Shown: piece after piece, positions 1 to 5,677 of the stretch
Position numbering within the stretch: the stretch's first letter is position 1
Layout: each line of letters starts with the position of its first letter
Source of the DNA: Methylococcaceae bacterium
GTDB lineage: Bacteria > Pseudomonadota > Gammaproteobacteria > Methylococcales > Methylococcaceae
NCBI GenBank assembly: GCA_012026715.1
Contig: VEPB01000292.1
Coordinates: 1 to 5,677, forward strand
DNA: 5,677 nucleotides
Direction of reading: 5' to 3'
The notes under the pieces: model-generated
The model's input: the letters and a program-made list of their open reading frames with translations, nothing else
What the model was told of the DNA's origin: nothing
The model's database searches: none
Position numbers and translations under genes: made by a program

Positions 1-175
1 GACCACCGGCAAACTCTCCCATCTGCCCGCTCCTCCCTTCGTCTCCGCTCATGCCTGACGGCTTCTCTCGGTTTCCACACAAAATGAAACAGCCCCGGCA
101 GATTCCCGGTCTAATAAGGTGGCTCGCAGGATCTGGGCTTTATTGGCCCATGGCCTAGCGTACCAGTAAGGGTTT
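1..175. other. Left-edge stretch with no supported gene
   Basis: Nothing here supports a gene. The + strand ATG at 84 opens only a 24-codon frame. A minus-strand ATG at 52-50 (reading MSGDEGRSGQMGEF) runs off the left edge after about 17 codons, with an AGAGAAG stretch roughly 10 bases upstream. It could be the start of a gene lying outside the window, but this is too short to call. Confidence 0.4.
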
Positions 176-415
176 GTGAGCCAGCCCGAGTAGGGTCGAC
201 CCACATCTGGTATCAATCATTCTGAATGGAGTGGCACGCTGAAAGCTTGTGTAAGGCACGAGACAGCGTGATGGCAAACAGACAGTGATCCGGCAAGCCG
301 ACCTGGTCAGTTAGGACTTCGAGTCCCCAGGGGAATTGAGGCGTGGGTCGACGGATTCCATCAGGGCCGGCAGGCTAGCGCCTGCGCACCAGGGTGAGAT
401 ACGACTGCAAGCTCT
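176..415 (+). ncRNA. Candidate structured RNA (possible group II intron 5' fragment or IS110-type non-coding end)
   Basis: No credible protein is encoded here, but the stretch is dense in local hairpins. The best has a 7-bp outer stem CACGCTG/CAGCGTG (235-241 with 264-270) stacked on an inner CTTGTG/CACGAG stem (246-251 with 257-262, one G-U pair) and a TAAGG loop. Others are GGACT/AGTCC around TCG (314-326) and GCAGGC/GCCTGC around TAGC (370-385). A CCAG/CTGG pair at 181-184 and 207-210 could close the 5' end. The stretch opens with GTGAG at 176, close to the GUGYG 5' end of bacterial group II introns, which makes an intron domain I fragment one reading. The alternative is a bridge-RNA-like non-coding end of an IS110-family element. 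No reverse transcriptase, domain V or transposase is present, so this would be a remnant. The ends are approximate and the class is inferred, not proven. Confidence 0.33.
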
Positions 416-636
416 CTGTCCCACCACACCCACATCGTCCTTGGCAAACGGGAAGCGTCCAAATAACGCCCATGAATATGGAGTTGTTAACGAGTGTCCT
501 ATGTCTAGGGTTTATCTACTACCTCGGCGGTGCCCCTGGCTGTGGTGAGTTGCCGAAACGGTGGTCGGCGCTCATCGGGTGGTTACCTGGACGCAATGTC
601 CCATCTGATCGACCTTCGATCCCGCGGGAACGGGGC

Positions 637-1866
637 GTGGCGCATGCTAGGAAGGCGGCAGGTTTAGCAACTGTCATCTGCCTCGCAGGCATGAACACAT
701 CGGTAGGCGCCGCGACGTCCTATAGTTTCAGCGTGCCTTACGCATGGTGGTCATTTCCGAGCACACATGCGGTTTTGGAAACAGATATTCAGATCATGAC
801 CGATCCCGGCACCATCGCGCCCTATTTCCTCTCACAACAATTCGGCATCGTTGATTGGAACGGCGAACTACTCAGCGGCGGATATGTCGGATTGCAAACG
901 CAGGTAACGGAGACTGGAGGGAAAGGCATTTTGTTTTCCGTCTTCGACGACTCGGCGGTTCCCAAACGTTTCGAAACAGCCGGAGGTTTCCCAACATTTG
1001 ATCCCTCACTCCCAAACTCTGGTGGCTGTAGAGCCTTCGGTGGCGAAGGCACGGGCATACAGTGTTTCATGGCTTATTCCTGGCAGGCAGGAAGACGCTA
1101 CAAGCTTCGGGTGGAAGCCACCGGCACGACCGCTTATACAGCTTCGGTCATCGACGCGAGCGCGGTTGCCCCGGTTGAACCGGTGGTCTTAGGCACCATT
1201 TACACGCTTCAGCAAACCTATCTCGGCAATTACACCGTCCAGTGGCTTGAGTATTACGGCGGTTTACCCGCCAGCTGCGCCGATTACCCCTATATCAAGG
1301 CACTGTGGTATCGACCCGTGGATATCGGGGCCAGCCCGGTGGTTGCGGGGATCGATGCTGGGACCGTAATCGGTGGCGGTTATTGCAAGAACAGCAATGT
1401 TTGGGACAGCGGGGTCAATCACTACCAGGAAGTCGGGACTCCTGGCGGTTCGGCCACTTGGTCAATTCAGGACAGTTCGGGCTATTACGTCCGCGCAACA
1501 TGGACCTCCGCGGACGGCTGCGGCGGTTCGGACCTCACCGCCAGCAGCACAGCGCCTGACGAATGCGCGCGATTCACCCGGATTCCCCTGACCAACGGCA
1601 AGGTGGCATGGCAGACCGATGACGGTTATCGGTTGACCTGCGCCGGTAGAAGCGGTTCGGTGGTTCGTGCCACGGCGAGGACGATTTCCAGCAACGAATC
1701 CTTTACCGAGAAACGTGTTCTTGCTGGTGGCGCGGATGCCTATTCCTATCGGAGTCTGTCCGGTTACTACCTGACCGTGACGAAAACAGGAGGTGGAGGC
1801 AGGCGCTTAACGTGTAACGCGAACTCAGGGGCGAATCAGCTATTTTTCTTGGGAAGTGCTCCATAG
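637..1866 (+). CDS. Secreted DUF3472-like protein with C-terminal beta-trefoil-like region
   Basis: This is a predicted exported protein of 409 residues; its function is unknown. I chose the GTG at 637 because it directly opens a signal peptide: a short basic n-region (AHARK), a hydrophobic core to about residue 23, and an A-type cleavage site near VGA-A (residues 23-26). A GGGAA stretch lies a few bases upstream. The frame stays open back to a GTG at 394 and an ATG at 472, but those starts would put some 55-80 unrelated residues before the signal peptide. The mature N-terminal half resembles DUF3472: SVPYAWW near residue 32, GGYVGLQ near 81-87, KGILFSVFD near 96-104, and the hallmark GGEGTG at 135-140 followed by an aromatic-rich strand (FMAYSW). 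From about residue 270 the sequence has spaced GYYV/GYRLTC/GYYLTV strands alternating with ANSG-like turns, as in fascin- or AbfB-like beta-trefoils. Eight cysteines in the mature part suggest disulfides and a periplasmic or extracellular location. DUF3472 proteins often occur with carbohydrate-related modules, so glycan binding is a reasonable inference only. The gene stands alone; no operon partner is visible. Confidence 0.75.
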   Translation: MAHARKAAGLATVICLAGMNTSVGAATSYSFSVPYAWWSFPSTHAVLETDIQIMTDPGTIAPYFLSQQFGIVDWNGELLSGGYVGLQTQVTETGGKGILFSVFDDSAVPKRFETAGGFPTFDPSLPNSGGCRAFGGEGTGIQCFMAYSWQAGRRYKLRVEATGTTAYTASVIDASAVAPVEPVVLGTIYTLQQTYLGNYTVQWLEYYGGLPASCADYPYIKALWYRPVDIGASPVVAGIDAGTVIGGGYCKNSNVWDSGVNHYQEVGTPGGSATWSIQDSSGYYVRATWTSADGCGGSDLTASSTAPDECARFTRIPLTNGKVAWQTDDGYRLTCAGRSGSVVRATARTISSNESFTEKRVLAGGADAYSYRSLSGYYLTVTKTGGGGRRLTCNANSGANQLFFLGSAP

Positions 1867-1987
1867 TCGCGCGAGACGCCTACAGCATGGACCCTATGCC
1901 GGTCGGAAGCGACTGCTACCTGCCGCAACCAGCTTTCATCTTCCGGACCGGCACACCGTTGTGTCGCCCCCTGTGTTGGCGCAGTCA

Positions 1988-2110
1988 TCAAGTAGCTTCG
2001 GGCACGTTTTTGATCGCCATCGTCCCAAGTTTATCGGGCACCTGATCGGCCTTTTCCGCTATTTGCGCAGACCAAGACCTGTCGTTCGCCACTGGCGGCT
2101 TTTTGGGCAT
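1988..2110 (-). CDS. Possible 40-residue hypothetical micro-protein
   Basis: An ATG at 2110-2108 opens a 40-codon frame ending in TGA at 1990-1988. The product begins MPKKPPVANDRSW and is hydrophilic and charged, with a mixed, protein-like composition (Lys, Ala, Glu, Asp) unlike the Arg/Pro/His-rich shadow frames nearby. There is no clear Shine-Dalgarno sequence, no membrane segment and no domain I recognise. The start lies inside an inverted repeat (TGGGCAT at 2104-2110). It could be a real small protein, the residue of a longer decayed gene, or chance; I favour none of these strongly. Confidence 0.25.
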   Translation of the reverse strand: MPKKPPVANDRSWSAQIAEKADQVPDKLGTMAIKNVPEAT

Positions 2111-2173
2111 AGTCGAAATCAGTCAAGATTGGTCAATGGGTTTATTTCACCCATTCAGCACATTTAATGCCCA
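2104..2173. repeat. Nested short inverted repeats
   Basis: An inner perfect 7-bp inverted repeat, AATGGGT (2135-2141) and ACCCATT (2149-2155), surrounds a TTATTTC loop. It lies within an outer perfect pair, TGGGCAT (2104-2110) and ATGCCCA (2167-2173). The two pairs have different centres, so they are not one long palindrome. The position, about 100 bases before the transporter start, would suit an operator or a leader hairpin, and the inner hairpin could also be a weak terminator or mobile-element end. No function can be read directly. Confidence 0.4.
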
Positions 2174-2268
2174 TATCCTCTGATCTAATTCATTGATTAA
2201 CAGCGTCAGAGCGAGTGGCATGAAACGTGTTTTACGGTATTTACTGTTAATGTCACAAACATTTATCC

Positions 2269-3324
2269 ATGAACGCTACGACCGTCACGTTCCTCGTCCA
2301 TATTATCCATCGCTATTTCATCTGGATTATCGCGTCCTCTTATATCCTCGCCGCTCTATTTCCCTGGCTTGGCCTCTGGCTGCGTGATCTGAACCTGGGC
2401 AGCATCAATATATTCGATCATAGGCTGGTTATTTCCCTGCCCCCCATCCTCTTGGCATCGCTGCTGTTCAATGCCGGACTAGGCGTGAAAACGACAGAAC
2501 TAAAGCACGTGCTTCGCAAACCTGCTGTCCTCGTAGGCGGTGTATTTGGGAATTTGGCGACGCCTCTGGCCTTTATTATCGCAATCAGCTTCGCGATGCG
2601 AAGCTGGCATAACGCGGATGAGGCTCAGCAGATTCTCGTCGGTCTCGCGTTGGTGGCGTCTATGCCTATCGCTGGGGCCTCGACTGCATGGGCGCAAAAC
2701 GCCAATGGGAACCTTGCTTTAAGTCTGGGCTTAGTTTTGGCTACCACGCTGTTAAGCCCGCTGCTAACTCCCCTGGTACTCCACGCTGCCGGTTTCGTCA
2801 CAACCGGCGATTATTCTGACGATCTGCACGAACTTGCTGCCCAGGGCGCCATGAGCTTCCTCGGTCTCTGGGTCATCCTGCCCTCGCTGCTTGGCATCCT
2901 CACCCAGTGGCTCGTTGGACTGCACCGCATCGCAGCGGTCATGCCATATTTGAAGTTCCTAAACTACGGCATTCTGGTTTTACTCAACTATTCAAATGCC
3001 TCGTTGACGTTACCCAGTGCGGCCTCGCAACCCGACATTGACTTTTTGGCATTAACGCTAGTCATTGTCCTCGCACTTTGCATCATTGCGTTCTTTTCCG
3101 GATATCTGTTAGCACGTATCTTTCGAACTGACGACAAAGGAACCGTATCGCTGATGTTTGGGCTAGGGATGAACAACAATGGGACGGGGCTTGTCCTCGC
3201 ATCCCTGGCATTGTCTGACCACACCCAAGTCATGTTACCCATCATTTTCTACAACCTTATTCAGCACCTCGTGGCCTCTTCCGTTGATCTTGCCATTTTT
3301 CGACGACCCTCTGCCGTTTCGTAG
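2269..3324 (+). CDS. BASS-family (bile acid:Na+ symporter, SBF domain) transporter
   Basis: This is a 351-residue inner-membrane protein of the bile acid/sodium symporter (BASS, SBF domain) family, whose bacterial members take up organic anions with sodium. About nine or ten hydrophobic segments run through the whole length, the first directly after the start (about residues 9-38). Two family signatures mark the helices that cross over at the substrate and sodium site: SMPIAGASTAWAQNANGNLA (residues 131-150) and GLGMNNNGTGLVLA (298-311). The ending IIFYNLIQHLVAS (325-337) fits the last helix. The length is slightly above the usual 300-330. ATG 2269 is chosen because an in-frame TAA lies 7 codons upstream and no other start lies between; there is no strong Shine-Dalgarno sequence, so translation may be weak or nearly leaderless. 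The substrate cannot be deduced. The gene is monocistronic in this window and convergent with the helicase pseudogene. Family placement is firm; sodium coupling is inferred from the family. Confidence 0.9.
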   Translation: MNATTVTFLVHIIHRYFIWIIASSYILAALFPWLGLWLRDLNLGSINIFDHRLVISLPPILLASLLFNAGLGVKTTELKHVLRKPAVLVGGVFGNLATPLAFIIAISFAMRSWHNADEAQQILVGLALVASMPIAGASTAWAQNANGNLALSLGLVLATTLLSPLLTPLVLHAAGFVTTGDYSDDLHELAAQGAMSFLGLWVILPSLLGILTQWLVGLHRIAAVMPYLKFLNYGILVLLNYSNASLTLPSAASQPDIDFLALTLVIVLALCIIAFFSGYLLARIFRTDDKGTVSLMFGLGMNNNGTGLVLASLALSDHTQVMLPIIFYNLIQHLVASSVDLAIFRRPSAVS

Positions 3325-3360
3325 CGCCGCTCCGGTATCCACCCGACCTAATTGATCGCT

Positions 3361-3394
3361 TGGTTGAGTTCCGCGCAGCAGCGGAACTCAACCA
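3361..3394 (+). terminator. Perfect 14-bp hairpin between convergent genes, possible terminator
   Basis: TGGTTGAGTTCCGC (3361-3374) and its exact reverse complement GCGGAACTCAACCA (3381-3394) flank a 6-base GCAGCA loop, starting 36 bases after the transporter stop. The stem is strong and well placed to end transcription of the transporter. However, no T-tract follows on either strand, so it is not a canonical intrinsic terminator. It may be a transcript-stabilising hairpin or one copy of a dispersed palindromic repeat. Confidence 0.42.
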
Positions 3395-3588
3395 GTCAGG
3401 AGTGACCGATCCAGGAAGCAACAAGACTAAGAGTGACAGCTTCCCGCCCGGATTCGGCTATAGCTGCACTATTCCATAAAACTGCCGTCCGAGGGCAACC
3501 GGGGCATTAGGCGAATGACCGTTCGGGCCGACGCTGAGCCAGTCGTGCCAGGGACATCGAGAACTCGATGCTTAATAACCGAATTCGC
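3395..3588. other. Non-coding remainder of the convergent intergenic region
   Basis: No gene is supported here. The only structured element is the near-palindrome CATCGAG-AA-CTCGATG (3555-3570), two perfect 7-bp arms with a 2-base centre, lying just beyond the helicase stop. It has no T-tract and could be a protein-binding site. Read on the minus strand, about 3469-3549 gives a short open stretch (ARTVIRLMPRLPSDGSF) without a recognisable domain; it may be gene debris. Confidence 0.35.
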
Positions 3589-5417
3589 TCATAACGGCGC
3601 CAGCCGAATCGACTTCCTGGCGCGCGTCGCCGCCACGTAGTAGATCCCCCCCTTCGGTTTGGCCGGACTGACTTCGTCCTGATCGGAATTCAGTAATTTG
3701 GCCAGGTCGCTGCGGGTGGCGAAGTCGTTTTCCACTATCTCGACGATGTTGTATTCCTGGCCCTTGGCCTTGTGGGTGGTGGTGAAGACCAGTTTGGCCC
3801 GATCCCTTGTCCACGAGGCGTTCCTTGATCATCCGGTCGAAGTCGAAGAGCTTGGCGCCGTACCGGTTGACCAGATCGATCATGATCGACAAGCTGGCAT
3901 TCCGGGTGTTCTTGGCGAAACGCCGGACGTCTTCGAAGGACCGGAACTTGGCGATGAAAGGATCTTTGATCTTTCCCGGTTGCCCCTGCGAGAGATAAAG
4001 CAATCCGACCACCCGCCCGTTCAGAGCAGCCGATCGCCACCGTCAGGTACGAGCGGTTGTCGCGCACATAGGTCGGCAGCCACGAATCGACGAAGTTGCC
4101 GATGTCGGCGATCATGCGCTGCACTTCGGCGTCGGCGCCAAGGAAGGCCATCACCGGCGCATCGAGGCCGGTCAGGGGCCGCAAGGCCGGGTCATAGTGC
4201 GGGTTGGGCAGGCAGCGCACGTCGAAGACCAGGTCGGCGTCGAACGGCAAGCCGTGATTGAAGCCGAAGGACTCGAACGTCAGCGTCAGGCCAGCGCCGT
4301 CGCCGATCTGGACGAAGCCCTTGATGATGGCGCGCAGCGCATTCGGCCGCAAGTCGCTGGTGTCGATGTGATGGCCAAGACCGGAAGGCATAACCGGGAT
4401 GCCCCCTTCGAAATGCATGGCCGTGGCGCCGCCGAACAGGCGCTCCAGCGCGGCTTCGAACAGCGACAGATTGCTGCGGGCGATGATGGTCAGCGCTTAG
4501 CGGTTTTGCAGGGCGCGTTTGCCGAACCGGGTGTCTTCGCCGGTGCCGCGGATCTTGAGCACCGCGGAGTCGCCCAACAGTTCGTAGGCCTGGTTGACCC
4601 GCTGCCCCAAATGCTGCGCCAGACCGTCGCCGAAACGGAAGGTCTGGCTGAGCCAGTAAGGCCTGGCCTTCGATCCGGTCCAGGGAGTTGACGGCGTGGA
4701 GAAAGGCGTAGATCTGCTGAAAGCTGTCACCGACGAACAGCCGTTTGGCATGGTCCTGGCGGCCGACGATGGACAGCATGACGCCGGAGGTGTCCTGAGC
4801 CTCGTCCACCAGGATGACGTCGAAGGGCAGGCGCTGCCGGGCGAACTGGAACATCTTCAGATAGAAATCGTGGACCGCCGGCAACTGGCGGTTTTTCATG
4901 TCGGAGAGGATGTTGCGAACCCGCTCGAGGATTTCGTCGCCGCGCTTGTCGGTCAGGGTCCGGATGCGTTCGCCGGGTACCGTTGCGAGTTTGTAGTGAG
5001 CGAGTAGGTCGGCGTCCAGTGTCGTGGTTGCGGCATTTAGATAGTAATTGACCAGATCCTTGAGCAGCCAGGCGTAAAACATCCCCTCTCGCCGGAGCGG
5101 ACGGCGACCGGCACGTAGCGATCATGGATCAGCCACTCGCTGAGGTCCGGCTCCAGTTCGTAACAGTGGCCGCCGGTATGGCGACAAGCCAGGGCGTGAA
5201 TGGTGCTGACCGTGAGGTTCCCGAGACCGTGGGCCCTAGTCTTGTCCCACACGTCGGCCACGAACCGGTTGTCGGCGAGGGACAGGATCGGCGCATCGGG
5301 CCGGTGCGCCGCGAATTCCAGCAAGGCGGTGGTTTTGCCGCTGCCGGCGACGGCATTCACCTGGAGGATAGGATCCTCGGCTTGGATGACGGCGTGTTGT
5401 TCGTCGGTGAGGGGCAT
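3589..5417 (-). pseudogene. Broken UvrD/FBH1-like superfamily 1 DNA helicase
   Basis: A short UvrD-type helicase, an ATP-driven 3'-5' translocase in known members, can be read in order on the minus strand, but only across several lesions. It starts MPLTDEQHAVIQ at 5417, and the Walker A AVAGSGKTT lies near 5352-5329. A frame change falls at the C4 run 5083-5086, where one more base would restore the frame. Then come FDVILVDEAQDTSG (DEAQD at 4806-4792) and GDSFQQIYAF (motif III). A second change near 4657-4662, probably one extra base, leads into YWLSQTFRFGDGLA. An in-frame TAA at 4499-4497 is followed by ALTIIARSNLSLFEAALE and HFEGGI, where foreign rapZ sequence begins. Helicase resumes near 4020 in another frame with GRVVGLLYLSQG. 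A further frame change at CCC 3804-3806 (one extra base) leads into motif V, FTTTHKAKGQEYN, and motif VI, YVAATRARKS, with TGA at 3591-3589. Without the insert, about 480-490 residues remain, near the length of short FBH1-like helicases. An upstream in-frame GTG (5468) is a less likely start. Single-base indels at short runs could be sequencing errors, but the TAA and the insert argue for real decay or a faulty assembly. Confidence 0.85.
4026..4373 (-). pseudogene. rapZ: Internal fragment of rapZ (RNase adapter / GlcN6P sensor, C-terminal domain) inside the helicase gene
   Basis: About 116 codons inside the helicase pseudogene are RapZ, not helicase. The order matches the family: HHIDTSDLRPNALR (the xIDTSxL linker), TLTFESFGFNHGLP, DADLVFDVRCLPNPHYDP, LRPLTGLDAPV, then NRSYLTVAIGC. 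RapZ binds glucosamine-6-phosphate through its C-terminal domain and, in enteric bacteria, guides RNase E to the sRNA GlmZ. Here the P-loop N-terminal domain is absent, and the sequence stops exactly where TGG-HRSV should follow, so a functional adapter cannot result. The fragment is in frame with the helicase part upstream of it (after the TAA) but leaves in a different frame. About 25 bases at the upstream join (4374-4398, PVMPSGLG) match neither family clearly. The sequence within the fragment is uninterrupted and well conserved, suggesting recent arrival or a misjoin. The usual ptsN/rapZ neighbours are missing. Confidence 0.82.
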
Positions 5418-5513
5418 TCGGGTGCGACCGGAATCCAGGCTTGGGCGACCGTCGGCGCCCAACGGCACGTGCCGGATTCGCTGGGCGGTGGGCGCGATGG
5501 TGCCGCGCCCGAG

Positions 5514-5677
5514 CTACACTAGTTCGCGAGCCCGCACGAAGGCATCGCGGAAATCCAGGTAGACCGGGGTTTCGGTTCCCAGCATCAACCGCAGCAGGTA
5601 GTGCTGCAATTTGTATTTGATATTGCCCACGGCCAGGGCGCCGATGCCGACCGCGTTGGGGCAACTGCTGGCGGTCA
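5514..5677 (-). CDS. C-terminal end of an unidentified conserved protein (truncated by window edge)
   Basis: The final 54 codons of a minus-strand gene enter from the right edge and end with TAG at 5516-5514. They include SCPNAVGIGALAVGNIK, then a KLQHYLLRLML helix-like stretch and YLDFRDAFVRARELV at the end. The alternation of hydrophobic and charged residues and the GC-rich third positions look like real coding sequence, and the frame is open throughout. I do not recognise the family. It lies 96 bases upstream of the helicase start in the same orientation, so the two may once have been cotranscribed. The frame labelled by the overlapping minus-strand ATG near 5664 is Arg/Pro-rich and is only a shadow of this one. 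Confidence 0.65.
   Translation of the reverse strand, partial: TASSCPNAVGIGALAVGNIKYKLQHYLLRLMLGTETPVYLDFRDAFVRARELV

Larger units (their letters stand above)
1867..2268. other. Intergenic spacer between the secreted protein and the transporter
   Basis: This 400-base gap has no convincing + strand gene. A 103-codon + frame overlapping the end of the secreted-protein gene (1856-2167) is rich in Arg, His, Pro and Ser, without any recognisable motif, and is probably fortuitous. The spacer contains a possible minus-strand micro-ORF (1988-2110) and a cluster of short inverted repeats (2104-2173), both listed separately. Bases from about 2120 onward are clearly more AT-rich than their surroundings, as expected for the transporter's promoter region. 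I could not fix a convincing -35/-10 pair. Confidence 0.5.

Noticed and set aside
311..330. tRNA-like TTCGAGTCC stretch
   Set aside because: It forms only a simple GGACT-TCG-AGTCC hairpin; no acceptor, D or anticodon arm can be built around it.
1856..2167. 103-codon + strand frame after the secreted-protein gene
   Set aside because: Basic, His/Pro/Ser-rich composition, a non-ATG start overlapping the preceding gene, and no recognisable family.
3698..4261. 187-codon + strand frame opposite the helicase/rapZ region
   Set aside because: It is antisense to clearly recognisable RapZ and helicase motifs and ends in Arg/Ser/Pro-rich low-complexity sequence typical of a shadow frame.
3735..4418. 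A standalone 227-residue minus-strand gene starting MHFEGGIP
   Set aside because: Its first residues are helicase (HFEGGI), its middle is RapZ, and its last 90 or so residues are helicase sequence read out of frame, so it is part of the chimeric pseudogene.
4197..4691. 164-codon + strand frame
   Set aside because: It is antisense to helicase and RapZ coding sequence with no motif of its own; long antisense frames are expected in GC-rich genes.
5124..5522. 132-codon + strand frame
   Set aside because: It is opposite the helicase N-terminus carrying Walker A; Gly/Val-rich composition and no domain.
1..5677. CRISPR array or multi-gene defence system
   Set aside because: No regularly spaced direct repeats and no cas-like or toxin/antitoxin pair. 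The helicase is broken and its neighbour unidentified, so no system can be supported.

Overview
The window looks like a piece of a proteobacterial chromosome in a gene-poor, decaying stretch. This rests mainly on a RapZ-like C-terminal segment of beta/gammaproteobacterial type, GC-rich codon use, and the overall gene content. I cannot name the genus. Only two genes look intact: a secreted DUF3472-type protein and a BASS-family transporter, both on the + strand. The minus-strand right third holds a broken UvrD-like helicase gene and the end of an unidentified gene.

Layout. Bases 1-175 contain nothing I can support. About 176-415 is a stretch rich in hairpins that reads like a structured non-coding RNA, perhaps the 5' part of a group II intron or the non-coding end of an IS110-type element; no reverse transcriptase or transposase is attached. 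Bases 637-1866 encode an exported protein with a DUF3472-like domain and a C-terminal beta-trefoil-like region. Bases 1867-2268 are mostly non-coding, with nested inverted repeats and a possible 40-residue minus-strand micro-ORF. Bases 2269-3324 encode a sodium/bile-acid-symporter-family membrane protein, followed by a perfect 14-bp inverted repeat between two convergent genes.

From 5417 down to 3589 on the minus strand, all the main helicase motifs of a short UvrD/FBH1-like SF1 helicase can be read in order, but only by changing frame several times and crossing an in-frame TAA. Most striking, about 350 bases in the middle (about 4026-4373) are not helicase. They encode an internal piece of RapZ, the RNase adapter and GlcN6P sensor, from the IDTS motif to VAIGC. 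Helicase sequence resumes, in another frame, straight after it. The locus is therefore a chimeric pseudogene or, alternatively, an assembly artefact. Upstream, the last 54 codons of another minus-strand gene run off the window edge.

The genes do not form a recognisable pathway or operon. The intact genes are separated by long spacers, and the helicase is convergent with the transporter. I found no CRISPR array, rRNA, tRNA, complete insertion sequence or convincing multi-gene system.
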